The notes below the pieces were generated by a model, which did no database searches, was not told where the DNA came from, and saw only the letters and a list, made by a program, of their open reading frames with translations. From Sphaerospermopsis sp. SIO1G1 (GTDB taxonomy: Bacteria; Cyanobacteriota; Cyanobacteriia; Cyanobacteriales; Nostocaceae): a stretch of DNA of 64,000 nucleotides. How positions within the stretch are numbered: the first letter of the stretch is position 1; every line of letters begins with the position of its first letter. This document shows positions 55,752-63,885 of this stretch, piece by piece. The position numbers were made by a program, and so were the translations under genes. The stretch spans positions 84,757 through 148,756 of the forward strand of contig JAAHFX010000011.1 in assembly GCA_010672785.1 (NCBI GenBank), in the 5' to 3' direction.

Positions 55752-55963
55752 ATATTTATTCCCTAAATATAAATTCTCCTTATATATTGCATCGTCAAAC
55801 ACCCATAACCCGTTGCAACCACGAAGATGTAAAATTCTTGTTACATTACAGCAGTTTTCATATCTCAGATTACTCCTTTCTCTCCTCTCTGCGCCTCTGC
55901 GCCTCTGCGTGAGAAAAAAAAATGTATTTGTGAAAACGACAAAACTATTTTAAGGTACTCAGC

Positions 55964-58171
55964 ATGACAACAACCAAAGCATCTTCCACAGTTCCCAACT
56001 TTTGCGAAGGTATCCAATATTTTGGGGAAGCACTGCCAGACTTTGCAACCTACGGTGCAACACCAGTCATAGAATCTGGTCAAAATGCGATCGCCTCACC
56101 AACAGACCCAAAAGCAGTATATCAAACCTTACTAGCTGCCGATGCCCTCCGCTACCTAACTTTACAAGTCACAGCCAGTAAAGCCTCTGGACACCCCGGC
56201 GGTTTTGCCAGCCAAGCGGAAGTTTACGCAGCTTTGGTCATGCTGGGACATAAAAACATTATCACCGAAGTTGGCCACCACGCTCCCGGTTTTTACAGTG
56301 CCATGTTCCTAGACCGTTCCTTGGAAGACATGGACATCTCCACAGTACAACAACTACGCGATCGCTTCCGGGAAAAACATGGTCTACTAGGACACCTATC
56401 CGGTTACATTCCCGGTATTTTAGCCCCTGCTGGTCCTTTGGGACAAGGACAACACTTCGCCATGTCCGCAGCATTATTACACCGTGACAAACTCTTCCCC
56501 TTCACCTTGGGAGATGGAGGACTGGGTGAACCCTACATCATGAGTTCAATGGCGCACTTTAACACCGCCTACCCCAAAGCTACCAACTTTTTACCCGTTT
56601 TAGTTTGGAACGGTTACAGCCAAGAGCATCATAGTATGGTATCTTTAAAAACAAATGAAGAGATGATTGCTTATTGGCAAGGTAACGGTTTTGCGGAAGT
56701 AGTATTAGTGAATGCTAAGGACTTTGACGACCAAAACCAACCCGGAGAATACGTAGATAGCACTATTTTCTCCTTCCAAAAACGGTTAGAATTTACCAAA
56801 GCGGTATTAGTAGGCGTTGATAAAGCTGCCCGTTCTGCCATGAGTGGTAAATTGACAGTATTCATTATCAAACAACTTAAAGGTGCTGGTGTTCATGCTT
56901 TAGGTTCAAAATCCCACAACCTTTATCCTAAAGATACTTTAACTGCTCCCCACATTGTAGAGTCCTTACAAAAACGTGCTTTACCTGTAGAAGCATGGCA
57001 AACAGTCCGCACAAATGCCGAACGTGCCGGTGGCGGCCCCGCAGCGAAAACAGTAGTCACAGAATTTGAATTACCATTAGCAGAAATCGGTGAATTACCA
57101 TTAGAAGAATACACTGTTGGTGGAGATCCAAAAGTTTCCACAACCGCAATGGGAAGGTTAGTAGGAATAGTAGGAAATAAAGATAAAAACTTCCTAGTCA
57201 CCAACGCCGATGGTAACGCTGCTTCCGGAATTGGTAATATTAATGAAGCATTAAAAATCATCCACCCCACAACAGATGAAACCTACAACCAAGCTCCAGG
57301 AGGTCAAGTATACGAACCTTTGAGCGAAGATGCTTGTGCAGGATTAGCTGCTGGTTTATCCTTAATGGGTGGCAGAACTTTGTGGTGTTCCTATGAATCT
57401 TTTGCCATCAATGGTTTACCAATTTGGCAAACTGTCATCCAAGCAATGGCAGAATTAAGAAGAAAAACACCTTCAACTATTACCTTATTTACAGCAGGTG
57501 CATTAGAACAAGGACGCAACGGTTGGACACACCAAAGACCAGAAATTGAAGCTTATTTTGCTTCGATGATGAGAAATGGAAATGTCTTCCCCGTTTTTCC
57601 TCCCGATGCTAACAGTATTCAAGTCTGTTATGACTGGGCTTTAGGAACAAAAAATAAAGGAATTGCCATCACTGCAAGTAAGTCACCTTTACCCATTAGA
57701 ACAACATTAGAACAAACCAAACAAGGGTTAGAAAAAGGCGCGATTTTATTACATGAAGTTCCCGGAGGAAAGCAAGTTGTCTTTGCTGTCATTGGCGATA
57801 TGACTTTAATTCCTGTGTTTGAAGCAGCGGCATTTTTAGAGACAGAAGGTATTGGAGTGAAGATTATTTCTGTTATTAACCCCCGCCGTTTATATCGTCC
57901 TGATGATACAGCTTGGGAGACTTGTTCTGAAGCTGATGGTGAGTTTTTGAGTGATGCAGAATTTGATAATTTATTTGCTGGAGATGCGTTAATTGGTGTC
58001 ACTGGTGGTGCAGGTGCGATGTTAGAACCAATTATGTTACGCAGTAATTGTAAACGTGATACTTTTGCCTGGAAGCGTGGGGAAACTACTGCTAGTGCAG
58101 GTGAGTTGATGGCGTTTAATGGGTTGACTGCGGAGGCTTTGACTAAGCGGGCTATTGAGTTGGTGCATTAA
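55964..58171 (+). CDS. Phosphoketolase family protein
   Basis: 735 aa, a TPP-dependent phosphoketolase that splits xylulose 5-phosphate/fructose 6-phosphate into acetyl phosphate. GHHAPGFYSAMFLD, HLSGYIPGILAPAGPLGQGQ, LGDGGLGEPYIMSS (TPP fold) and the C-terminal SEDACAGLAAGLSLMGGRTL are recognisable. It is shorter than the usual ~790-820 aa enzyme; cyanobacteria have a second phosphoketolase-like paralogue of about this length. The exact activity is not certain. Confidence 0.82.
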   Translation: MTTTKASSTVPNFCEGIQYFGEALPDFATYGATPVIESGQNAIASPTDPKAVYQTLLAADALRYLTLQVTASKASGHPGGFASQAEVYAALVMLGHKNIITEVGHHAPGFYSAMFLDRSLEDMDISTVQQLRDRFREKHGLLGHLSGYIPGILAPAGPLGQGQHFAMSAALLHRDKLFPFTLGDGGLGEPYIMSSMAHFNTAYPKATNFLPVLVWNGYSQEHHSMVSLKTNEEMIAYWQGNGFAEVVLVNAKDFDDQNQPGEYVDSTIFSFQKRLEFTKAVLVGVDKAARSAMSGKLTVFIIKQLKGAGVHALGSKSHNLYPKDTLTAPHIVESLQKRALPVEAWQTVRTNAERAGGGPAAKTVVTEFELPLAEIGELPLEEYTVGGDPKVSTTAMGRLVGIVGNKDKNFLVTNADGNAASGIGNINEALKIIHPTTDETYNQAPGGQVYEPLSEDACAGLAAGLSLMGGRTLWCSYESFAINGLPIWQTVIQAMAELRRKTPSTITLFTAGALEQGRNGWTHQRPEIEAYFASMMRNGNVFPVFPPDANSIQVCYDWALGTKNKGIAITASKSPLPIRTTLEQTKQGLEKGAILLHEVPGGKQVVFAVIGDMTLIPVFEAAAFLETEGIGVKIISVINPRRLYRPDDTAWETCSEADGEFLSDAEFDNLFAGDALIGVTGGAGAMLEPIMLRSNCKRDTFAWKRGETTASAGELMAFNGLTAEALTKRAIELVH

Positions 58172-58291
58172 GATTTTCATTATTACGTAATCCCCATCTA
58201 TATTGTTACTTAGTTGGGGATTACTAGCATGATAATATGTAACTGTATTAACCTATACTGCCAATTTATTAAGTTCAAGGTCAACGAAAAT

Positions 58292-58906
58292 ATGAAGTTA
58301 ACATCATCTGATTGGATTAACGTATTAGGTTAGTTTGTAAGCTTTTTTTTAGGAACTATTTCTGCTACATTAGTTCAAAATTATTTTAAACAGAGAAAAA
58401 GAATTTCTTGGGCAGTTATAGGAGAGTCAAACATCATAACAGATAAGGCATTTAGTGGTTTTAGTGTTCCAGTTAAAATATTTATCAATAATCAAGAAGA
58501 AACCAGCATCAGTATTGTTAAGATACGTATAATGAACAGTGGTAATACAGAAATAAATCAAGTCAATATACAACTGAATTTTGGTAATGATGCAAATGTA
58601 TATGGAGGTGAATTTTCTGGTAAATTAGGGGTTTATAGAAATCATCTTCGTTTAAATCATACAAAAAATGTAGCAGATATAGGGATTGATTATATTAACC
58701 CTGGTCAGTATTTTGATATAGATTTCTATGTTGGAAAGTACAATATAGGACAAGTAGAAGCGGATATGGCAAAACCAGGCGTTCAACTTAAGGAATATAT
58801 TATGTTAAATGAGAATTTACTTGATGAATTTTTACTAGATTCACCTTTTCCGTTAAATTTAACATATTTCATAGTGAGAAATTTAATATTTAAAATTAAA
58901 AATTAA
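58292..58906 (+). pseudogene. Membrane-anchored hypothetical gene with amber codon 14
   Basis: One continuous frame from ATG 58292 to the stop at 58906 (about 205 codons) interrupted only by TAG at 58331-58333. Before it MKLTSSDWINVLG, after it a TM helix FVSFFLGTISATLVQNYF and a soluble part (KRISWAVIGESNIITDKAF ...). The downstream ATG at 58532 would give only 124 aa without the anchor. So either a recent nonsense mutation or readthrough. The N-terminal anchor plus beta-rich domain occurs in other bacterial hypothetical proteins. Confidence 0.6.
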
Positions 58907-58910
58907 ACAA

Positions 58911-59087
58911 AAGTAGCGCAAGGAGGTTACAGCAGCGAAGTGTGAATATTTTCAGGAATTAGTGCGACAACACCAAAAACAGAAAGCAAAAGAACAACTA
59001 CAAACCCTGCTTTTAGAAGGTTTGAACGCTGGAAATGCAACAGAAATGAAAGTACAAAATGGGGAAGATATCTGTCAAGTATTATAA
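58911..59087 (+). pseudogene. ParD-like antitoxin remnant, copy 1
   Basis: Corresponds to residues from about VAQGGYSS to the end of the family (EYFQELVRQHQKQKAKEQLQ, then LLEGLNAGNATEMKVQNGED). The N-terminal RHH strand and promoter are missing and a frameshift lies after GYSSE. Non-functional. Confidence 0.7.
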
Positions 59088-59140
59088 TGATCAAAAACAA
59101 TTGATACTGGAATTATTACAATTTATCCCCAGGAGTAAAT

Positions 59141-59509
59141 TTGCATCAAGAGGATATAATTTATCAACAAATTATAGCAATTGCCAAAAGTTACGGAATA
59201 TTTGATTGTATACCCTGTGCTAGAGCAATCAAAGAATTTTTAATCAGACAAGGTATTAATGGCAAACATATTACACTAGATACAAATTCTCAAGATCCAA
59301 TTTATGGCAGAATTTATGATGATAGTATTGGAGAATTGATTGCTACTACTGGTCATCATGAAGGTGTTATAATTGAGATAAATGAAGTGGAACTGGTTTT
59401 TGATAACATCCACCATCAAGGAATTACACAATTAGAGTGGATAGATAATCTTTATTCACCTATTTTAGATGCAGGATTAGAGTTTCAAATCACCGAAACA
59501 TACTTTTAA
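59141..59509 (+). CDS. Papain-fold toxin-like protein
   Basis: 122 aa, TTG start (59141) with an AGGAG box 7 bp upstream. Candidate catalytic elements: a Cys in DCIPCARAIKEFL (Cys23/Cys26), His72/His73 in GHHEGVIIEI and Asp88-Asn89 in FDNIHH, the order expected for papain-like peptidase or deamidase toxins (Papain fold toxin 2 family, from memory). It stands alone without a secretion domain, so it resembles the C-terminal module of polymorphic toxins. The downstream gene may be its immunity protein. Confidence 0.65.
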   Translation: MHQEDIIYQQIIAIAKSYGIFDCIPCARAIKEFLIRQGINGKHITLDTNSQDPIYGRIYDDSIGELIATTGHHEGVIIEINEVELVFDNIHHQGITQLEWIDNLYSPILDAGLEFQITETYF

Positions 59510-59532
59510 GCTAGAAAATTAGGGAGTTAAAT

Positions 59533-59883
59533 ATGGATAATCTCTACAAATTACTGGAAAAAATCAAAAAAAGACCCGCAATTTATTTAGGTAAAACCTC
59601 TATTTTTAGCCTCCAATCTTTTTTAGATGGCTACTATTTTGCACGCCGAGAAATTGGTATTTCCTTAACAGCAGAAGAAACCGAATTTCAAGATTTTTTA
59701 CAATGGATAAGACATAAATTTAATGTCGAAACAGGTCAGTTGTGGTCAAGTATTATTCTCTTTCATTCAGCAGATGAAAAAAGTGCTGTAGATAGATTTT
59801 TTACCTTGTTTGAAGAATTTAGTCAACAACAGAAAAATAGAGAAATAGCAGAAATTGATGAAGTAACTACTAGGTTAGGTTGA
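59533..59883 (+). CDS. Putative immunity protein
   Basis: 116 aa, 24 bp after the toxin-like gene. Sequence MDNLYKLLEKIKKRPAIYLG, then IFSLQSFLDGYYFARREIG, a small helical protein like the families accompanying polymorphic toxins. Immunity role is inferred from position; family name not known to me. Confidence 0.55.
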   Translation: MDNLYKLLEKIKKRPAIYLGKTSIFSLQSFLDGYYFARREIGISLTAEETEFQDFLQWIRHKFNVETGQLWSSIILFHSADEKSAVDRFFTLFEEFSQQQKNREIAEIDEVTTRLG

Positions 59884-59941
59884 CACAAGGAAACTCAACA
59901 TTACCCAAACCACCGAACTACCACGAATGATTTTTCCAGCC

Positions 59942-60001
59942 AATGGCAGAAAATGACAAAAACTGCCATCATATAGAAAAGTAGATTTAAAAAGTCAGCT
60001 T
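59942..60001 (+). promoter_or_regulatory. Inverted repeat/promoter of ParD-like copy 2
   Basis: ATGGCAG and CTGCCAT (7-bp arms, 13-bp spacer) followed by CATATAGAAAAG and the ATG of the decayed gene. A -35-like TGACA lies in the spacer and a TATAGA -10-like sequence 17 bp further. The same arrangement is repeated at 61008. It is a likely autoregulatory operator. Confidence 0.55.
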
Positions 60002-60232
60002 ATGAAAAGTATGAATATTTCCTTACCTGACACCATGCGCGATTACATAGAAGAACAAGTAGCGCAAGGTGGTTACAGCAGCGAAGCGTGAATATTTCCG
60101 GGAATTAGTGCGACAAGACCAAAAACAAAGAGCAAAAGAACAACTACAAACCATACTTTTAGAAGGTTTAAACTCTCTTTGAAGCAACAGAAATGATTGC
60201 ACAAGACTGGGAAGATATCCGTCAAGCAGTAT
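60002..60232 (+). pseudogene. ParD-like antitoxin remnant, copy 2
   Basis: Begins MKSMNISLPDTMRDYIEEQV (typical RHH antitoxin start) but a frameshift after AQGGYSSEA and a second lesion near LEGLNS break it. The ancestral sequence ends EATEM-x-AQDWEDIRQAV. Confidence 0.8.
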
Positions 60233-60268
60233 AATAGTAATAACATAATTCAAAAAAAGGCAGTAATT

Positions 60269-60523
60269 ATGGATATCAAACTTGCAGAAATATCTCAAGA
60301 AATTAACAACTTACCAGAAGAAGCACAAATCTTACTCATTGATTTTATTCAACTACTTAAAAAACGTTATCCACAACCAGAAAATATAACCACATCACAA
60401 CCACATCCATTAAACACATTCATAGAAAAATATGGTGCTTGGGAAGATGAACGCACAGCAGAAGAAATAGTTAAAGAAATTTATGACAGTCGTACTATTT
60501 CCAACTCTGATATTAGCTTATGA
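60269..60523 (+). CDS. vapB: VapB-like antitoxin
   Basis: 84 aa from ATG 60269 (the preceding in-frame ATG at 60197 belongs to the ParD remnant region). MDIKLAEISQEINNLPEEAQ, then PLNTFIEKYGAWEDERTAEEIVKEIYDSR: the DUF2281-like helix and a C-terminal toxin-binding tail. It overlaps vapC by 4 bp. Confidence 0.8.
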   Translation: MDIKLAEISQEINNLPEEAQILLIDFIQLLKKRYPQPENITTSQPHPLNTFIEKYGAWEDERTAEEIVKEIYDSRTISNSDISL

Positions 60524-60921
60524 TTTACTTATTAGATACAGATACCTGCATTTACTGGTTAAAAAATATTACTTCAGTCACAAATAAAATTCAAACAATA
60601 GGATGGGAAAATATTTGTATTTGTAACATCACCGTTGCTGAATTATATTTTGGTGCTTACAATTCTCAAAAAGTAACAGAAAATTTAACTCGTGCAGAAA
60701 ACTTTATTCAAAATATTGAAGTGGTAACTTTAGATAATAATGCAGTCAAAAAATTTGGGGAATTAAAAGCAGAACTTAGAAAAACAGGACAACCAGTAGC
60801 AGATTTTGATTTATTAATTGCTAGTGTTGCATTAACTAGAAACTATATTTTAGTAACTAACAACACTCGTCATTATAGCCGAATTTCCGAATTAAAATTA
60901 GAGAATTGGATTTCTGCTTAA
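60520..60921 (+). CDS. vapC: VapC PIN-domain toxin
   Basis: 133 aa. PIN-domain acidic residues: YLLDTDTCIYWL, ITVAELYFGA, VADFDLLIASVAL, with D6, a Glu in AEL and the aspartates of ADFD as the metal site. A tRNA/rRNA-cleaving endoribonuclease by family. Intact. Confidence 0.9.
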   Translation: MIYLLDTDTCIYWLKNITSVTNKIQTIGWENICICNITVAELYFGAYNSQKVTENLTRAENFIQNIEVVTLDNNAVKKFGELKAELRKTGQPVADFDLLIASVALTRNYILVTNNTRHYSRISELKLENWISA

Positions 60922-61007
60922 AAAGGATTCCCGTAGTGAGTAGGTTGGGTTAAGTGCAGCGTAACCCACCCAACCATCACCAACCATCACGAATAGTTTT
61001 TCCTACT

Positions 61008-61067
61008 AATGGCAGAAAATGACAAAAACTGCCATCATATAGGAAAGTAGATTTAGAAAGTCACATT
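61008..61067 (+). promoter_or_regulatory. Inverted repeat/promoter of ParD-like copy 3
   Basis: Same ATGGCAG/CTGCCAT repeat with 13-bp spacer, CATATAGG and AAAGTAGATTTAGAAAGTC before the ATG at 61068. Nearly identical to the region upstream of copy 2. Confidence 0.55.
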
Positions 61068-61294
61068 ATGAAAAGTATGAATATTTCCTTACCTGACACC
61101 ATGCGCGATTATATAGAAAAGTAGCGCAAGGAGATTACAGTAGCGTGAGTGAATATTTTCGGGAATTAGTGCGACAAGACCAAAAACAAAGAGCAAAAGA
61201 AAGACTACAAACCATGCTGTTAGAAGGATTAAACTCTGGAGAAGCGACAGAAATGACAGCACAAGACTGGGAAGATATACGTCAAACAGTGTGA
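61068..61294 (+). pseudogene. ParD-like antitoxin remnant, copy 3
   Basis: MKSMNISLPDTMRDYIEK then TAG: relative to copy 2, five bases of the GAAGAACAAGTAGCG segment are missing. The remainder (YSSVSEYFRELVRQDQKQRA, LLEGLNSGEATEMTAQDWED) is otherwise open and better preserved than the other copies. Confidence 0.8.
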
Positions 61295-61355
61295 GCAATA
61301 TATTATAATAAAATCATACCCAAATAACTCAAGTTAGGAGTTTCAACAATTAATA

Positions 61356-61568
61356 ATGCTGCAAATAATCCAAGCAACCTGTACCAACGGTGAACTTAAT
61401 TTTAAGTGAAAAACTAAGTTCCGAATTAGAAGGTAAAACCATACAAATTATGATTCTTGAACCCAGCGAACCTGCACAAACAACAGATTCTCAAGAATCA
61501 AAAATACAGAAATTCTTAGCGAAAGTCAATAACTACTCATTCCCCTATGTAAAAAAGAGAAGACAATA
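61356..61568 (+). pseudogene. Frameshifted antitoxin gene
   Basis: ATG 61356 gives MLQIIQATCTNGELNFK-stop; a one-base shift continues LILSEKLSSELEGKTIQIMI and then a disordered C-terminal part to TAA 61568. The pattern resembles prevent-host-death-like VapB antitoxins of cyanobacteria. No toxin gene follows. Confidence 0.5.
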
Positions 61569-61629
61569 AAACCATCACAGATACACCACCGAAACTTCAC
61601 CTCACCTGAGAATTATCACCCAAACTATT

Positions 61630-61923
61630 TTAACTAATTTCAATCGGTGAGATATTTTTCCATTCTTCAGATTCATTTTTTGCACACCAAAGATCAAACT
61701 TCTGTTGAAGATTTAACCAAAGTTCCGGTGTAGTTTTAAAAGCACTTGCTAACCGCAAAGCAATATTAGGTGTGACACTTGCACGTTCATTCACAATTTC
61801 TGAAACCGTTTTGCGAGATACACTCAAAATATTAGCCAGTTCAGTTACAGTCATATTTAAAGGTTCTAAATATTGACGTTTAATTAAAGCACCAGGATGT
61901 CTTGGTTTTCTGTTAGTATTCAT
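61630..61923 (-). CDS. higA: HigA-like antitoxin (XRE family)
   Basis: 97 aa. Helix-turn-helix MTVTELANILSVSRKTVSEIVNERA with the HigA/VapI signature HPGALIKRQYLEPLNM at the N terminus and a C-terminal extension. It follows the disrupted higB, so antitoxin persists without its toxin. Confidence 0.9.
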   Translation of the reverse strand: MNTNRKPRHPGALIKRQYLEPLNMTVTELANILSVSRKTVSEIVNERASVTPNIALRLASAFKTTPELWLNLQQKFDLWCAKNESEEWKNISPIEIS

Positions 61924-61934
61924 ATTCCTATTCC

Positions 61935-62612
61935 TAATGATAATCCTCGTAATTTACGTCGTAAGCATCCCCATCTTCAAAAACAAAAGTTAATCGCCAA
62001 TTACCAGAAACCGCTATAGAATATAGGAGTTACGCATTGACAAAATAAGAGAGATATGTATGTTAGGCAGCACAAGTCTGACTAAGATGGTCAAAAATAT
62101 AGTCACGAACGACTACAGTGAATAAATTTCTTTGCACTTCATACCAGTTAGAAATGATATTTTCAGAGCGCATTTTTTCCAAACGAACGAATGCTTGAAG
62201 TGAGCAGAATATATGTGTTTTGATTGCTTGGCTATCTCTAACCTGTAATGTTCCAGATTACATTGTGCTGTGGAAGGTTTCGTTATTTTCCTAATTGTCC
62301 TATACCTGCTCAATAGACGACCTTTTTTATCTATGCACTATTTGTCTACTCTGTCAATGCGTAACTCCTAGAATATTGTCCTTGTCTATTTCCTAGTAAT
62401 TGATGAAACCTAGAACCAGGAAAATTCATATCGTCAGCTACAGATGCCGCATCTAGTCTATCTAATAAATCTAATAGTTTTTCTGCATGATTGGGATTAA
62501 CACCACTTCTATTATCATCTTCAAACAGCTTTTTTAATCCTTTATGTTTAAAATTTTTGATCATAAATAAAGTTATAATATCCAGTGTAACCCAAGAGGT
62601 TACAGTTGTCAA
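61935..62612 (-). pseudogene. higB: HigB toxin disrupted by an IS remnant
   Basis: The gene starts at the ATG encoding MIKNFKHKGLKKLFEDDNRS (near 62561), a RelE/HigB-type mRNA interferase. It reads to GNRQGQYS, is split by the element 62025-62369 and continues IAVSGNWRLTFVFEDGDAYD to its stop just before higA. Removal of the element plus one TSD copy joins GQYS to IAV in frame. Confidence 0.85.
62025..62369 (-). mobile_element. 345-bp internally deleted IS with 18-bp TIRs, in higB
   Basis: Perfect terminal inverted repeats AGGAGTTACGCATTGACA (62025-62042 and 62352-62369) and a 7-bp target duplication AGAATAT (62018-62024 and 62370-62376). The interior retains the C-terminal end of a transposase on the minus strand (NLEHYRLEIAKQSKHIYSAH, then after a frameshift NWYEVQRNLFTVVVRDYIFD). 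Family assignment (IS701-like) is a guess. Confidence 0.85.
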
Positions 62613-62700
62613 TCTACACTGTATGATAAATTCAGTAATTTTGAAAACTAATGTATTAGTATTTACAATTTTTTACAAATAATCCTCTTATCCAAAATGG

Positions 62701-62802
62701 TAGAAAATGACCAAAACTGCCATGCAACAGAAATGACAGCACAATACCATAAAGATATTCGTCAAACAGTGCAGGAAAGAATTAATCAAAAAAACTCATA
62801 AA
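62701..62802 (+). pseudogene. ParD-like antitoxin remnant, copy 4
   Basis: Operator-like arms (ATGGTAG ... CTGCCAT) are fused directly to the 3-prime end of the gene (ATEMTAQYHKDIRQTVQERI), i.e. the middle was deleted. Non-functional. Confidence 0.65.
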
Positions 62803-62856
62803 CACTAAAAATATCAAAATCACCTATACTACTAATAGTATGACTCTTGGTAGGAT

Positions 62857-63078
62857 ATGGCTAAAATCTCAATTTCATTACCGGATGAACTACTTAATTA
62901 TATTGACCAAAAAGTTGATAACCGTAGTGCGTTAATTGAAAGTCTCTTGAAACAATGGCAAGAACAAAAACAAAATGAAGCACTAGCAGCAGCTTGCGCT
63001 GTGGTTGATGAATTAGAATTAGGTTGGGAAAGTGAATGGCAAAACATAGCGATTACCGAATGGGAAGCATCTGGATAG
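62857..63078 (+). CDS. Antitoxin of a MazEF-like pair
   Basis: 73 aa. MAKISISLPDELLNYIDQKV is a ribbon-helix-helix DNA-binding N terminus; the C-terminal half (EALAAACAVVDELELGWESE) is the toxin-binding tail. It overlaps the toxin gene. Confidence 0.82.
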   Translation: MAKISISLPDELLNYIDQKVDNRSALIESLLKQWQEQKQNEALAAACAVVDELELGWESEWQNIAITEWEASG

Positions 63079-63407
63079 TAACATTTGACCCATCCGTAGG
63101 TACAGAAATTCAAAAAACTCGTCCAGCACTGATAATTTCTGGGACTTTGTTTAACAACCAACGCAGCAAAGTCACAGTTTTACCCTTTACTTCCGCAAAA
63201 CCCAATAACCCCCGTATTTCACCAGCAGTAGTGGAAGTACCTACATCATCACAAAATGGACTTTTTGTAGATAGTCTTTTAATCTGTGTTGAACCAATGA
63301 CTTTTGATAAAATTCGTCTAACTCAAAAATTAGGAGAATTAGAAACAGAATTATTAGAACAAGCGCAAAATATTTTGCGTCGGTATCTGAGTTTAAATAA
63401 CAATTAA
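63060..63407 (+). CDS. mazF: MazF/PemK-type mRNA interferase
   Basis: About 115 aa from the ATG at 63060 (MGSIWIVTFDPSVGTEIQKT); the open frame extends upstream to 63036, but those residues are antitoxin-overlap. Signatures TRPALIISGTLFN, VTVLPFTSAKP and the C-terminal LGELETELLEQAQNIL. Intact. Confidence 0.88.
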   Translation: MGSIWIVTFDPSVGTEIQKTRPALIISGTLFNNQRSKVTVLPFTSAKPNNPRISPAVVEVPTSSQNGLFVDSLLICVEPMTFDKIRLTQKLGELETELLEQAQNILRRYLSLNNN

Positions 63408-63480
63408 TCGTAGTTAATAGGTTGGGTTGATGCAAGAAAACCCAACTATTAAATTGAAAAATACCTCCCACAAAAATGCT

Positions 63481-63699
63481 ATGAAATTTCAAGTAATATT
63501 CACCTATGATTCAGAATACCAAGGTTACATTGCTGAAGTACCAGAACTTCCTGGTTGTGTCAGTCAAGGTAAAACCTTAGATGAAGCAATTATAAATATC
63601 AAAGATGCTATAAAAGGCTATTTTCATGTATTAGAAAAACATGGTAAACCCTATGTACCTCAAGCATCGCAGTCTTTTGTAGGAGAAGTATTAGTATAA
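63481..63699 (+). CDS. hicB: HicB-like antitoxin, second locus
   Basis: About 72 aa from ATG 63481 (MKFQVIFTYDSEYQGYIAEV); upstream ATG 63430 would add 17 residues. Contains EVPELPGCVSQGKTLDEAI. Related to the HicB at 41556. Directly followed by the broken hicA (TAA at 63697-63699, ATG at 63700). Confidence 0.85.
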   Translation: MKFQVIFTYDSEYQGYIAEVPELPGCVSQGKTLDEAIINIKDAIKGYFHVLEKHGKPYVPQASQSFVGEVLV

Positions 63700-63885
63700 A
63701 TGGGACGTTTATCGAATATTTCTGGTAAAAAAGCAGTCAAAATCTTTAGAAAAATTTGGCTATGATGTAGACCATCAAACTGGAAGTCATATCATACTTT
63801 TCCATGAATCAAAACCTATTTTATCAGTTCCCAATTATAAAGAACTAGCACCAGGTTTATTGAGAAGTTTAATTAGGGTTTGCTG
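63700..63885 (+). pseudogene. hicA: hicA with one-base insertion and truncation
   Basis: MGRLSNISGKKAVK then a shift in the AAAA run near 63742; the shifted frame reads SLEKFGYDVDHQTGSHIILF, SVPNYKELAPGLLRSLIR and is cut by the 130-bp repeat at 63871, ending at a TGA in the repeat. Toxin inactive; HicB alone survives. Confidence 0.85.

Noticed and set aside
60023..60298. 91-codon minus-strand frame
   Set aside because: It is antisense to the ParD-like remnant; the same shadow appears at 61089 in another copy, which is a repeat artefact.
62346..62612. 88-codon minus-strand frame as a complete toxin
   Set aside because: It is only the N-terminal part of higB; its last residues come from the inserted element.
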